57,738 bases of DNA, taken from a bacterium. GTDB taxonomy: Bacteria > CLD3 > SB21. The notes beneath the pieces are model-generated. The model saw only the letters and a program-made list of their open reading frames with translations. It had not been told where the DNA came from and ran no database searches. Location of the stretch: positions 1 to 57,738 of the forward strand of contig WBUR01000027.1 of assembly GCA_008933615.1 (NCBI GenBank), written 5' to 3'. The translations under genes were made by a program, and so were the position numbers. This document shows positions 7,621-15,613 of the stretch, one piece after another. Position 1 is the stretch's first letter. Each line of letters opens with the position of its first letter.

Positions 7621-8340
7621 ATGAAATCAGCCAGTAGAAAGCTATTTCGACTCAGTCAAGGTGAACTCGACTTCGCAAAGATCAGATCGTTTTGGAATTT
7701 GGCACGCAATGAACATTTAATGCATGGTAACGCTGAAGTTCCAGAAGGTCAAATATTATACTTCACGGAAAAAAATGAACTATTTATGTCAATCTTGGAT
7801 TCAGATGGTTCTGACGAGATAGTTCTTTCAAACATACCGAGGAAGGCTCGTTCCCTCATTGGAGACCTTTACGTTTATTTTGTAAAGACATATGGATCCA
7901 TCCTTGTGAAAATGGGGAGACAATCAGAATTACAAGGGCATTTGAATCAATGGTTCAAGTTATTTTTGATGCTTAGTGCGGAACAAATGAGAAATCTGCA
8001 TTATGGTAAAACTTATGATCTATTTTGGCAAGAATGCATGAAGTCCCTCGAACCAAAGATGGTAAACAAAAAGGGCAAACCAAAAAAGAATATATCTGCT
8101 ACATTGGAAGTTATTGCAATGGCTCTGAGAGAGTTGTCAGTGGTCCGCAAGCTTAAGAGCTTTCGCGAAGCATATGTCTGGGCAGAAGATGAGCTCTTGG
8201 AAAATGGCCGCCCTTTCAGCTGGGAACAACTTGAAAAAGCTGCAAACAATGTCACTTCAAAAATTGCAGAAGCTGAATTCGCCGAAGACAATTCAAAAAT
8301 AATTAGCTTTGTTTTATCTGAAATTAGTAAGATCAAATAA
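7621..8340 (+). CDS. Unrecognised cytoplasmic protein
   Basis: Protein of 239 aa that I do not recognise. It is mixed alpha/beta by composition, with a lysine-rich segment KKGKPKK (about 149-155) in the middle and a helical C-terminal third. It has no signal peptide, no membrane segment and no cysteine cluster. It is the first plus-strand gene of the island's right half, divergent from mod and 260 bp before a primase-helicase gene. Its start lacks its own strong ribosome-binding site; a purine-rich site about 35 bases upstream may serve a tiny overlapping leader instead. Its position suggests accessory cargo or a defence-associated gene, which is inference. Confidence 0.55.
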   Translation: MKSASRKLFRLSQGELDFAKIRSFWNLARNEHLMHGNAEVPEGQILYFTEKNELFMSILDSDGSDEIVLSNIPRKARSLIGDLYVYFVKTYGSILVKMGRQSELQGHLNQWFKLFLMLSAEQMRNLHYGKTYDLFWQECMKSLEPKMVNKKGKPKKNISATLEVIAMALRELSVVRKLKSFREAYVWAEDELLENGRPFSWEQLEKAANNVTSKIAEAEFAEDNSKIISFVLSEISKIK

Positions 8341-8364
8341 ATAAATAGTTTATAGTATTTTTCC

Positions 8365-8424
8365 CTACCTCTTTTCTACCTTTTTAACCTCCATCCTATA
8401 CCTTTTTACAAACACTCGCTACCT
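8365..8424 (+). repeat. CTACCT iteron-like motifs before the helicase gene
   Basis: CTACCT occurs at 8365, 8376 and 8419, with a variant CTATACCT at 8396, within a pyrimidine-rich 60-bp stretch that contrasts with its surroundings. Spacing is irregular. Being upstream of a replicative helicase gene, it could be a replication origin or a regulatory array. Confidence 0.35.
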
Positions 8425-8603
8425 CACGACAAATTGTTTCGATTCAACAGTGACCGTAAATTAACCTCAGCAGATACGGAAATGAAGGTGTTTATGAAAG
8501 TACAATTATTTGCATCATAGACATGCGCGACGTCGATCTGTGCTTTTACAGAGATTGGAGAGTAAAGCAGTAATGGAATATAAACAATTAAAGGATAATG
8601 ATT

Positions 8604-9986
8604 ATGGAATCGACCGATGTTTTAGGGAGTAGCATAGGACCGGCCCCTGATGAAAACCTATTGGACTCCTTAGTTGATGATCTAAAACAAGGCCGAATAC
8701 GAGTCAACGAAATAGCCCTCTATTTGCAAAGCGTACTACGCCTCATCTATAAGGGATCGTCAAACTACTGCTATGATGAAAAGACCGGTATTTGGATTGT
8801 GGCCGAAGTGCACATCATCAACAACAGGATTGCAGATTTTTTGACCCTCTATTCTCCAACCAGAGCAGATAACATTCGCATTAATGACATACGGAGGCGC
8901 CTGTTTGACATTGTAAGAGAAAGGCACCAATACTACCCAAAATCCGAAAAAACACGGTTTGTCAATTTTAGAAATAAATTATATGACATTGAGACCGAAG
9001 GCGTATATCCGCATATCCCTGATATCTATTCATTTTTTCAACTGCCCGTTGACTTTGACCGTAAAGCCACCTGCCCTATGTGGCTCGAATTTATTGATTT
9101 TGTCACAGAGGGTGATCTGGAAGTTGCCCGGCTCTTACGTAATTTTGTTGGTCTGATCCTTTCTGAGCGAACTGATATACAACACTATCTCCATATCATC
9201 GGTAGTGGAGGTACTGGCAAATCTACGTTTGCAAAGACAATTCACCAACTCATTGGACGAGAACAAACGGCCATCCTGGATTTCGGAAACGAACGTGACA
9301 ACTTTTCCCTATCTGCTATCGAAGGCAAGAAGTTCTTATTCGTTGATGAATTTGAGTATCCGCGTTTGTCACCCCAAGCGGAAGGCCATATTAAATCGCT
9401 TGCTTCCTTCGGGCCTGTTCGGGTAAACCAGAAATACAAGAACGCTCTTGAAATCTACAATAGAGGCAGACTAATCATCTGTTCAAATAATTTCCCCTTG
9501 ATCTCTGATGCATCAAACGCACTGTTCAGGAGATTATTACTGGTTAAATTTGAAAAGACAATTCCTCGCGACTCGCAGACCAAATGGTTCTCCGATACGA
9601 ACGCATTCCAAAAAGAACTGCCAGGAATAGCCCTTTGGGCTCTTGAAGGGTTAAAAGAGGTCGAAGCTTTGGGTTCAGCGGCCCTTGCATTGCCTGACAA
9701 AGTAATCGAGTGGATCGAGGAAATAAAAAATGACGCTAACCCAGTGATGCGCTGGGTTCAAGATTGTTGTGATTTCGTAACTGATCAGAAAACACCAACC
9801 GAAGCCTTGTATAAAAGCTACAGTGATTGGTTTATCAGAGAAGGTATGCACAGTCAATTCAGATCAAGCAAGAATAGTTTTAGTAAGAAACTGAAACAGG
9901 CTTTCCCCAGCAAGATTCAGTCTGATACGGACGGAAACTCACGGGGCTACAAAGGAATAACACTCAAAATTAAACCAATTTCTTAA
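8604..9986 (+). CDS. P4/D5-type phage-plasmid DNA helicase-primase
   Basis: Superfamily 3 helicase of the phage/plasmid primase P4 family, 460 aa, probably the replication protein of a mobile element. Walker A is GSGGTGKST at about residues 200-208, Walker B is FLFVDEFEYP near 245, and the SF3 motif C asparagines are in IICSNNFP near 290. The N-terminal part matches the D5_N region. The C-terminal 90 residues resemble the winged primase C-terminal domain. No catalytic primase domain is present, so it probably acts as helicase only. The start is taken at ATG 8604, eight bases after AAGGA; the ATG at 8598 would leave only two. Confidence 0.85.
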   Translation: MESTDVLGSSIGPAPDENLLDSLVDDLKQGRIRVNEIALYLQSVLRLIYKGSSNYCYDEKTGIWIVAEVHIINNRIADFLTLYSPTRADNIRINDIRRRLFDIVRERHQYYPKSEKTRFVNFRNKLYDIETEGVYPHIPDIYSFFQLPVDFDRKATCPMWLEFIDFVTEGDLEVARLLRNFVGLILSERTDIQHYLHIIGSGGTGKSTFAKTIHQLIGREQTAILDFGNERDNFSLSAIEGKKFLFVDEFEYPRLSPQAEGHIKSLASFGPVRVNQKYKNALEIYNRGRLIICSNNFPLISDASNALFRRLLLVKFEKTIPRDSQTKWFSDTNAFQKELPGIALWALEGLKEVEALGSAALALPDKVIEWIEEIKNDANPVMRWVQDCCDFVTDQKTPTEALYKSYSDWFIREGMHSQFRSSKNSFSKKLKQAFPSKIQSDTDGNSRGYKGITLKIKPIS

Positions 9987-10194
9987 CATGTGCTGTAACA
10001 TAAAAACATGTATTAATTCTGAAGTTAGAATTTACACGAAACCGCTGGTCATGGTGACCTAAATGACGTGTAAATATCAAATTATTGAGAGCTATGAACT
10101 TATTACTTACAGGACAGCTAAAAAGAATCGCCTATGAAAAGTAGAAATTTAGCCAAAATGTAGTTGAAGAAAACTCAAAGAAAGGAACAGATAT

Positions 10195-10611
10195 ATGACA
10201 CTAACACAAGATCTCCGCTATCCGTATTCTTTTACCATCTCAGTAAAGGTCGAGTCAGACCTATATGAAATTATCATGGTGTGCTATGACAGGGACCGAT
10301 TGACATTAAGTGGCTACCTCAGAGAAGTTTTGAACAACTTCTTTTTGGGAAAGACAAAAGCCAATTTAGAGCGTTATCAACTCTACATGGGTCACTTCCA
10401 TCAGGTATTGAAAAAACAAATCGTCTTCTGTGTTGACCGAAATGTGAATGAAAAACTCATAAAGTGCTCACAACAGTTTCATAGGAAAACGCCCGTAATA
10501 GTTAGGACTATCCTCAGACAGATGTATTTTGGATTCTGGAATGAATACAGAGATTACTTGATGGAACTGTCAAAGAATGACGTTTATCGTTCTGATCCTT
10601 GGAGGCAATGA
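10195..10611 (+). CDS. Unknown small protein of the recombinase operon
   Basis: Protein of 138 aa, basic, that I do not recognise. AAGGA lies shortly before the start. Two similar halves may be present: FTISVKVESDLYEIIM (about 13-28) and QIVFCVDRNVNEKLIK (about 76-91) each precede a helix, which would fit two ribbon-helix-helix-like units binding DNA, but that is a weak pattern. The stop overlaps the next start as ATGA, and that gene in turn overlaps the recombinase, so it is translationally coupled to it. A recombination directionality or copy-control role is possible. Confidence 0.6.
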   Translation: MTLTQDLRYPYSFTISVKVESDLYEIIMVCYDRDRLTLSGYLREVLNNFFLGKTKANLERYQLYMGHFHQVLKKQIVFCVDRNVNEKLIKCSQQFHRKTPVIVRTILRQMYFGFWNEYRDYLMELSKNDVYRSDPWRQ

Positions 10612-10796
10612 GATTATCTAACGAAAAACTGAGATCCATCCTGGAAGATAATGGAACAAAGATGGATGATGTAAAACTCGCTAAACTGGTGGAACTGCTT
10701 TACCAATTGGCAGAGATAGATTATGCTATTTTTAAATCAAAGGAATCAATTGACAACGAGAAGAATTCAGAGTACTTTCTGGAAAAAGCATCATGA
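10608..10796 (+). CDS. Small coiled protein before the recombinase
   Basis: Protein of 62 aa, acidic and helical, unrecognised. The start is placed at ATG 10608 because it overlaps the upstream stop as ATGA; an in-frame TTG at 10599 is the only alternative. Its own stop overlaps the recombinase start in the same way. This coupling suggests it is made in step with the recombinase and may bind it. Confidence 0.55.
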   Translation: MRLSNEKLRSILEDNGTKMDDVKLAKLVELLYQLAEIDYAIFKSKESIDNEKNSEYFLEKAS

Positions 10797-12310
10797 AAAA
10801 TGTTGTAATATATCCTCGTGTTTCGACCGGTGACCAGGTCCACGGCTATTCGCTTCGTGACCAGGAAGATAAGCTGCGTCGACATTGTGAACGAAATGGT
10901 CTTATAATTCACAAACACTTCGAAGATAGTCAGTCAGGTAAGAATTTCAACCGCAAAGAGTTCCAAAAAATAATTGAATATGTTAAGAGCAATCCTATCA
11001 TTGACGGATTATTGGTAGTGAAATGGGATCGATTTTCAAGAGCCGAAATTGACGAATCGATAACGATGATCAAAAAATTTCGAAAGCTCGGAGTAGAAGT
11101 TCAGGCCATAGAACAACCGCTCAATTGGAATGATCCTAATCACAAATGGATGCTATCCATTTATCTGACGGGTGCAAACGTAGAGAATGATCAAATATCG
11201 AATAGAGTAAAAGTTTGTATGCGACGCGCGATGTTAGAAGGCAGGTGGATGGGCAGCGCGCCTTTCGGGTATCGTAATTCGCGAGACGAAAAGATGAAGC
11301 CGATCATTGTGCCTAATGAAAATGCAGAGACGGTAAGGTCGATTTTCCGAGATTTCACATCAGGTCAGACCGATGTTTTTGCACTATTCAAGAAGTACAG
11401 TGCATTAGCTTATAATGGCTCCCGAAGTAACCTATACAACCTCCTTACAAATCCAGTTTATATCGGAAAAATAAGAATCAAATCAGGTGATAGAACACCG
11501 GAGACTATGGTTGATGGAATTCATGAAGCAATTATTTCTGACGATATGTTTGAGAAGGCTCAGGCAATAATCTCTGGGCGACATGTGAAAAAGACGAGAA
11601 ACCTTAATACAAACGTTCCTCTCAAAGGTCACATCTTGTGTTCAAAATGCGGCAAACCAATGACATGTGGAACTGCAAATGGGAACGGCGGAAAGTATTG
11701 GTATTATCGATGCAATCCGTGCCGAGAGATCGTGTCCGTTGAAAAAGCCGATAGACTCTTACAAGAACATATGGCATGCTACAGGCTCCAGCCTGAAGTA
11801 GCTGAAATTTATTTGACAGTCGCACAAGATGTGTTTGAACAAAAAGAAAAGTCTGAGCAGACGGAAGCCATGAGGCTAGACAAGGAGATTCAGAAAACAG
11901 AAGCCAGAATTTCAAGCTTAGATATGAAGTTCATCGACGATGCTGTTGACAAGGCGACTTATGGCTCACTGAAAAAACAATTGAAGGCTGAAATTGATGT
12001 TCTCAAAGGACAGCGTCACGATATGACGTCTGTTAAAGGTAAGGAATTCTTGAAATACCTGGCGGGTGCTTGTACATTGCTAACAGACCTCGATCAGCGT
12101 TACAAACAAGCTCCTTCTGAAATTAAGAGTCAAATACTTGGTTGCATATTTCCTGAAAAATTACATTTTCAGAAAAATAGTTATGCAACCACGAAATTGA
12201 ACCCTATTCTCGCTTCAATCCTATCAAAAAACAATACGTTGGAAAACAAAAAAATCGCCACTACTGATGGCGATCTTGTTGGGTGGACCCGACTGGATTC
12301 GAACCAGTGA
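10793..12310 (+). CDS. Large serine recombinase (integrase)
   Basis: Site-specific recombinase of 505 aa. The resolvase domain starts YPRVSTGDQ with the catalytic serine at residue 11. It is followed by the recombinase domain (GSAPFGYRN, about 148-156), a zinc ribbon (CSKCGKPM near 283 and YRCNPC near 307) and a coiled coil (about 340-420). It would integrate and excise the island. The last 17 residues are odd: they are encoded by the terminator and 3' part of the oppositely oriented tRNA-Val gene, ending LVGWTRLDSNQ. The native C terminus may have been replaced at the junction, so the tRNA is a candidate attachment site. Confidence 0.9.
   Translation: MKNVVIYPRVSTGDQVHGYSLRDQEDKLRRHCERNGLIIHKHFEDSQSGKNFNRKEFQKIIEYVKSNPIIDGLLVVKWDRFSRAEIDESITMIKKFRKLGVEVQAIEQPLNWNDPNHKWMLSIYLTGANVENDQISNRVKVCMRRAMLEGRWMGSAPFGYRNSRDEKMKPIIVPNENAETVRSIFRDFTSGQTDVFALFKKYSALAYNGSRSNLYNLLTNPVYIGKIRIKSGDRTPETMVDGIHEAIISDDMFEKAQAIISGRHVKKTRNLNTNVPLKGHILCSKCGKPMTCGTANGNGGKYWYYRCNPCREIVSVEKADRLLQEHMACYRLQPEVAEIYLTVAQDVFEQKEKSEQTEAMRLDKEIQKTEARISSLDMKFIDDAVDKATYGSLKKQLKAEIDVLKGQRHDMTSVKGKEFLKYLAGACTLLTDLDQRYKQAPSEIKSQILGCIFPEKLHFQKNSYATTKLNPILASILSKNNTLENKKIATTDGDLVGWTRLDSNQ
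12248..12274 (-). terminator. Terminator of the tRNA operon, inside the recombinase 3' end
   Basis: ATCGCCA (12254-12260) pairs perfectly with TGGCGAT (12268-12274) around a 7-nt loop. Six As at 12248-12253 read as a T-tract on the minus strand, downstream of tRNA-Val. It lies within the coding end of the recombinase. Confidence 0.75.
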
Positions 12311-12357
12311 CCCCTACGATGTCAACGTAGTACTCTAACCAACTGAGCTACGAGTCC
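12284..12357 (-). tRNA. tRNA-Val (GAC)
   Basis: Full cloverleaf on the minus strand: acceptor GGACTCG/CGGGTCC, D-arm sequence AGCTCAGTTGGTTAGAG, anticodon arm CTACG-TTGACAT-CGTAG giving GAC, and T-arm with GTTCGAATC. Discriminator base A; CCA is not encoded. The 3' half overlaps the end of the plus-strand recombinase gene, making it the likely integration site of the island. Confidence 0.95.
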
Positions 12358-12372
12358 GAAATTTTTTCGCTG

Positions 12373-12458
12373 TGCTCGGGACCGGAATCGAACCGGTACG
12401 GGCTTTGAGGCCCGCAGGATTTTAAGTCCTGTGCGTCTACCAGTTCCGCCACCCGAGC
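12373..12458 (-). tRNA. tRNA-Leu (TAA)
   Basis: 86-nt class II tRNA: acceptor GCTCGGG/CCCGAGC, anticodon arm CAGGA-CTTAAAA-TCCTG giving TAA, a long variable arm (GCGGGCCTCAAAGCCCGT), T-loop GTTCGATTC. Discriminator A; no encoded CCA. Confidence 0.95.
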
Positions 12459-12490
12459 TTAGGTAGTTTTCGACGATTATGAAAGAACTG

Positions 12491-12561
12491 AGGCGACGAA
12501 CAGAGTCGAACTGTTGATGGGGCTTTTGCAGAGCCCTGCCTTACCACTTGGCTACGTCGCC
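12491..12561 (-). tRNA. tRNA-Cys (GCA)
   Basis: 71-nt cloverleaf: acceptor GGCGACG/CGTCGCC, anticodon arm GGGCT-CTGCAAA-AGCCC giving GCA, T-loop GTTCGACTC, and the U73 discriminator typical of tRNA-Cys. CCA is not encoded. Confidence 0.95.
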
Positions 12562-12600
12562 AAAAAAAATGACCAGAACCCGTTAGTAGAATTCTGGTCA
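12562..12600 (-). terminator. Hairpin and T8 between tRNA-Gly and tRNA-Cys
   Basis: TGACCAGAA (12570-12578) pairs perfectly with TTCTGGTCA (12592-12600); on the minus strand eight Ts follow. It would attenuate transcription between tRNA-Gly and the three downstream tRNAs. Confidence 0.7.
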
Positions 12601-12670
12601 TCGAGTTACACATACCTCTACAATCTACTGGGTTACAGTAGATCCCATCTGGATTACACAGGAGCAAAAG

Positions 12671-12743
<73 letters not shown>

Positions 12744-12797
12744 GTGTAATAATACACGTCTATGTCAAAGAAACCCCTATTTATCGTAGGGATAAGA

Positions 12798-12826
12798 AAT
12801 ATACCCAAAAAATAATCCCTTGTCAA
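12798..12826 (-). promoter_or_regulatory. Sigma-70 promoter of the tRNA cluster
   Basis: On the minus strand TTGACA (12821-12826), a 17-nt spacer and TATATT (12798-12803) make a near-consensus promoter, with transcription starting roughly 45 bases before tRNA-Gly. Confidence 0.8.
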
Positions 12827-13095
12827 GCAAATTAATGGCTGATCCATAATGCACCATATTAAACTATTAATAACATTATATTTAACTTTTAAAATTAATA
12901 TCTTGACACGATTTCAGGGATGAATTGCAATTAAGTCATTATGACATATAGTATCATAAGTATATTAAAATATAAATTTATAAAAAGTCAAAAATCAGAC
13001 ATTTTAACAGTAAAATTTTGTGTTGTTTCCTAAATAATTAGTTTTAAATTTACTTAACAACTTATTCACATTTTTTTTTGATATTGAATTTATCC
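12827..13095. other. AT-rich intergenic region before the M23 gene
   Basis: About 270 very AT-rich bases. A possible plus-strand promoter is TTGACA at 12903-12908 with a 17-nt spacer and TGCAAT at 12926-12931. No RNA gene or mobile element is seen. Confidence 0.4.
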
Positions 13096-13986
13096 ATGAA
13101 TATAGTTCGTATCACAATGATATTTTGTTTCATTATCCTGAATTGTTTGTCAAATTCATGCACGACAACATCGTTTAAAACTAAATATCGCCGATTAATT
13201 TACCAGCGTGATTCAATTTCTACTGAATTAAATTCGCTGAATCGTGAACTTGAAAGTACGGAACTTGAATTATTCAAAACATTATATGAGATTGAGTTCT
13301 TACGTAATACCATTGTAAAAGCCGAGGCGGATTCTGTCGTCCATTTCTATCACAACTATATTTTTAATTTCCGGCGACCTATTCTGGCGCTGGTCGAACC
13401 GGATCTGAATTCCCCGTTTCTTTTTCCGCTCACGGTCGAAAAGATAGAACGGAACTGGCATTGGCCGGTTCTCTGGGGCAGGCTTTTTTATTTTGACTAC
13501 AATCACCTCGGCATAGACCTTCATGCGCGTGAAGGCGACACCGTGAGGGCGGTTTATGACGGCGTGATACGGAATTACGAGCCGGCGAACGGATACGGCG
13601 AACTGGTTGCCGTTATCGAACATGCGTACTCACAGAAGTGGAAGAACAACGTGCTGTCGCCCGAATTTATTTCCATTTACGGCCACATCCGTAAGGAAAA
13701 AATTCGCGATTCCACGGCCGCGCTTCATTGGAAAAATGACGATCGTATCCAACGCGGAGAGATTATTGGTTTTATCAACGACGATGATCACAACGGCGAC
13801 GGCGGCGAACACCTGCACTTTGGAATACGCCTGCAAACCGCAGACGCCTCTAAAGCATCGGACGGCGGACGCTGGCTCAGAGGTTATGATAATCGCAAAG
13901 GCGATCAGCTTCAATATTTTCTTAATCCGGTGGAACTGTACGGACGGTACATACGCTTTACATTTGACCCGATCGACAGGAATTGA
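13096..13986 (+). CDS. M23-family peptidase, probable lipoprotein
   Basis: Envelope zinc metallopeptidase or LytM-like factor acting on peptidoglycan, 296 aa. The M23 fold has both zinc motifs: HLGID (His137, Asp141) and HLHFG (His239, His241), plus the central SIYGHI. The N terminus is a hydrophobic segment ending in CLSNSC, a weak lipobox, so it is probably an envelope lipoprotein. A short coiled coil (about 30-70) follows. The start is taken at ATG 13096; the frame is open back to a TTG at 13078, which would spoil the signal peptide. No obvious operon partner. Confidence 0.8.
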   Translation: MNIVRITMIFCFIILNCLSNSCTTTSFKTKYRRLIYQRDSISTELNSLNRELESTELELFKTLYEIEFLRNTIVKAEADSVVHFYHNYIFNFRRPILALVEPDLNSPFLFPLTVEKIERNWHWPVLWGRLFYFDYNHLGIDLHAREGDTVRAVYDGVIRNYEPANGYGELVAVIEHAYSQKWKNNVLSPEFISIYGHIRKEKIRDSTAALHWKNDDRIQRGEIIGFINDDDHNGDGGEHLHFGIRLQTADASKASDGGRWLRGYDNRKGDQLQYFLNPVELYGRYIRFTFDPIDRN

Positions 13987-14088
13987 ATGAACTTACAATT
14001 TATTTTGCATTTTTATTTTATATTCCCTATTTTAATTTCCAATTCGCAATACCATTCCACATAGAGATCAATCAAGGAGCAATAGATT

Positions 14089-14979
14089 ATGCGTCTCATT
14101 ACACGAACGGATCTTGATGGTTTAACCTGTGCTGTATTCATCACCGTTATGGAAAAGATCGATGAAGTTCTGTTTGCCGAACCCAAGGCAATGCAGGATG
14201 GGAAAGTAGCCGTCAACGATCATGATATTATTGCTAACCTTCCGTATCACCCCAAATGCGCGTTATGGTTCGACCATCACACCAGCCAAATGAAACATTC
14301 GGAGAAGGAAGGCTACCGGGGAAAATTTGCAGTTGCGCCAAGCTGCGCGCGTGTGATCTATGATTTTTACGAACGCCCGGATGAACTGAAGCCTTTTGAT
14401 GAACTGTTGGTCGAGACCGACCGCGTGGACAGCGCCAATCTTAACATGGATGACGTGATGAACCCGAAAGGATGGGTCTTATTATCTTACACATTGGATC
14501 CGCGTTCCGGCCTGGACGCATTTGAAGATTATTTTCAGCGCATGATTGGCTGGATTCAGGTTCACAAAGTCGATGATATTCTGAATCTCCCGGACGTTAA
14601 ATCCAAGGTGGAGACGTATTTGGCGGAACAGGATAATTTCAAGAAGGCCTTATTGGAACATAGCCGCCAGGACGGAAACGTTATTATCACAGATCAACGT
14701 CCTGTACAGAAATTTCCAGCCGGCAACCGTTTCCTTATCTACACCTTATTTCCTGAAGGCAATATCTCCGCTCGTCTTTTCAGAGGCAAAGAGCCCGGTA
14801 TAACGGTTTGCGCGGTTGGCCACAGCATATTTAACCGCACGTCGAAAACGGACGTGGGCGCACTGATGGCAGAATACGGCGGCGGCGGCCACAAAGGCGC
14901 CGGCACATGTCAGTTGCCTGATGCCGAAGCGGATGCGAAAGTGAAAGAGATCATTGAAAGAATGAAAAAAGCCGGGTAA
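14089..14979 (+). CDS. DHH/DHHA1-family phosphoesterase
   Basis: Cytoplasmic phosphoesterase of 296 aa related to exopolyphosphatase and nanoRNase/c-di-AMP phosphodiesterase proteins. It carries TDLDGL (about 7-12), the DHH signature in WFDHHTS (about 61-67) and the C-terminal DHHA1 glycine motif GGGGHKGAG (about 264-272). The substrate cannot be told from sequence. It has its own leader with GGAGC before the start and stands alone between the M23 gene and a small membrane protein gene. Length is normal for the family. Confidence 0.82.
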   Translation: MRLITRTDLDGLTCAVFITVMEKIDEVLFAEPKAMQDGKVAVNDHDIIANLPYHPKCALWFDHHTSQMKHSEKEGYRGKFAVAPSCARVIYDFYERPDELKPFDELLVETDRVDSANLNMDDVMNPKGWVLLSYTLDPRSGLDAFEDYFQRMIGWIQVHKVDDILNLPDVKSKVETYLAEQDNFKKALLEHSRQDGNVIITDQRPVQKFPAGNRFLIYTLFPEGNISARLFRGKEPGITVCAVGHSIFNRTSKTDVGALMAEYGGGGHKGAGTCQLPDAEADAKVKEIIERMKKAG

Positions 14980-14996
14980 TACCTAAAAAATTCTCA

Positions 14997-15079
14997 GCCA
15001 CTAAGGCGCAAAGACTCAAAGTTTTTAAAACCTTTTTAATTCTGTATTAAATAACTTGGTGTCTTGGTGCCTTTGTGGC
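14997..15079. repeat. Imperfect inverted repeat of the GCCAC-AAGGC-CAAGA type
   Basis: The left arm (14997-15021) and the reverse complement of the right arm (15055-15079) match at about 20 of 25 positions. Sequences of this kind, reading like CCACAAAGGCACCAAGACACCAAG, recur as dispersed repeats in many environmental bacterial genomes; function unknown. A related fragment is at 31063-31091. Confidence 0.5.
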
Positions 15080-15100
15080 AATATAAAAATAATCTACCAT

Positions 15101-15505
15101 TTGAAAATAAATACAAAACTACTCATGTCTTCCAGCGCCATTGTCATGGGAGTGCTGGGCATATCCGTTTCATTTCTTCCTCAGGAAATACTGCGCAGCG
15201 AAGGCATTGAACCTGCAGTTCTCCCTGTGTTGTTACTGCAAATCCTCGGAGCTCTTCTCATGGCATTCGCGATGGTCAACTGGATGGCCAAAGATATTCT
15301 TATCGGCGGAATTTACAGCAGGCCTGTTGCGGTGGGAAACTTTATGCATTTTATGGTTGGCGCGCTGGCGCTGATCAAAGGAGCATTCAAGAACCCCGAT
15401 ATGCCAGTTCTATGGGCGGCGGGTGTTATCTATATCGTATTTGCCGTGGGATTTGCTATAGTCCTTTTTTTCCATCCAACTAAAATAAACATTGACAATC
15501 CGTAA
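15101..15505 (+). CDS. Small integral membrane protein
   Basis: Unrecognised membrane protein of about 134 aa with four hydrophobic segments and short polar loops, no catalytic motif. The start is uncertain: TTG at 15101 gives MKINTKLLMSSS, ATG at 15125 gives MSSSAIV; longer readings run into the dispersed repeat upstream. A 7-bp hairpin (15555-15571) follows the gene and may terminate it. Confidence 0.6.
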   Translation: MKINTKLLMSSSAIVMGVLGISVSFLPQEILRSEGIEPAVLPVLLLQILGALLMAFAMVNWMAKDILIGGIYSRPVAVGNFMHFMVGALALIKGAFKNPDMPVLWAAGVIYIVFAVGFAIVLFFHPTKINIDNP

Positions 15506-15613
15506 TCTTTTACCTTAACTTTCCTTTGTTCGTTATCCAAATCTTGCTTATCTGACATCTGCCCCAGATGTATTATTCAATGAACTACCAAATCTAAAAG
15601 AGGAGAAACTATC

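Noticed and set aside
12623-12643. Hairpin ATCTACTG-GGTTA-CAGTAGAT between tRNA-Gly and tRNA-Cys, resembling a tRNA anticodon arm
   Set aside because: No matching acceptor, D- or T-arm surrounds it and no GTTCGA T-loop is present, so it is not a fifth tRNA.
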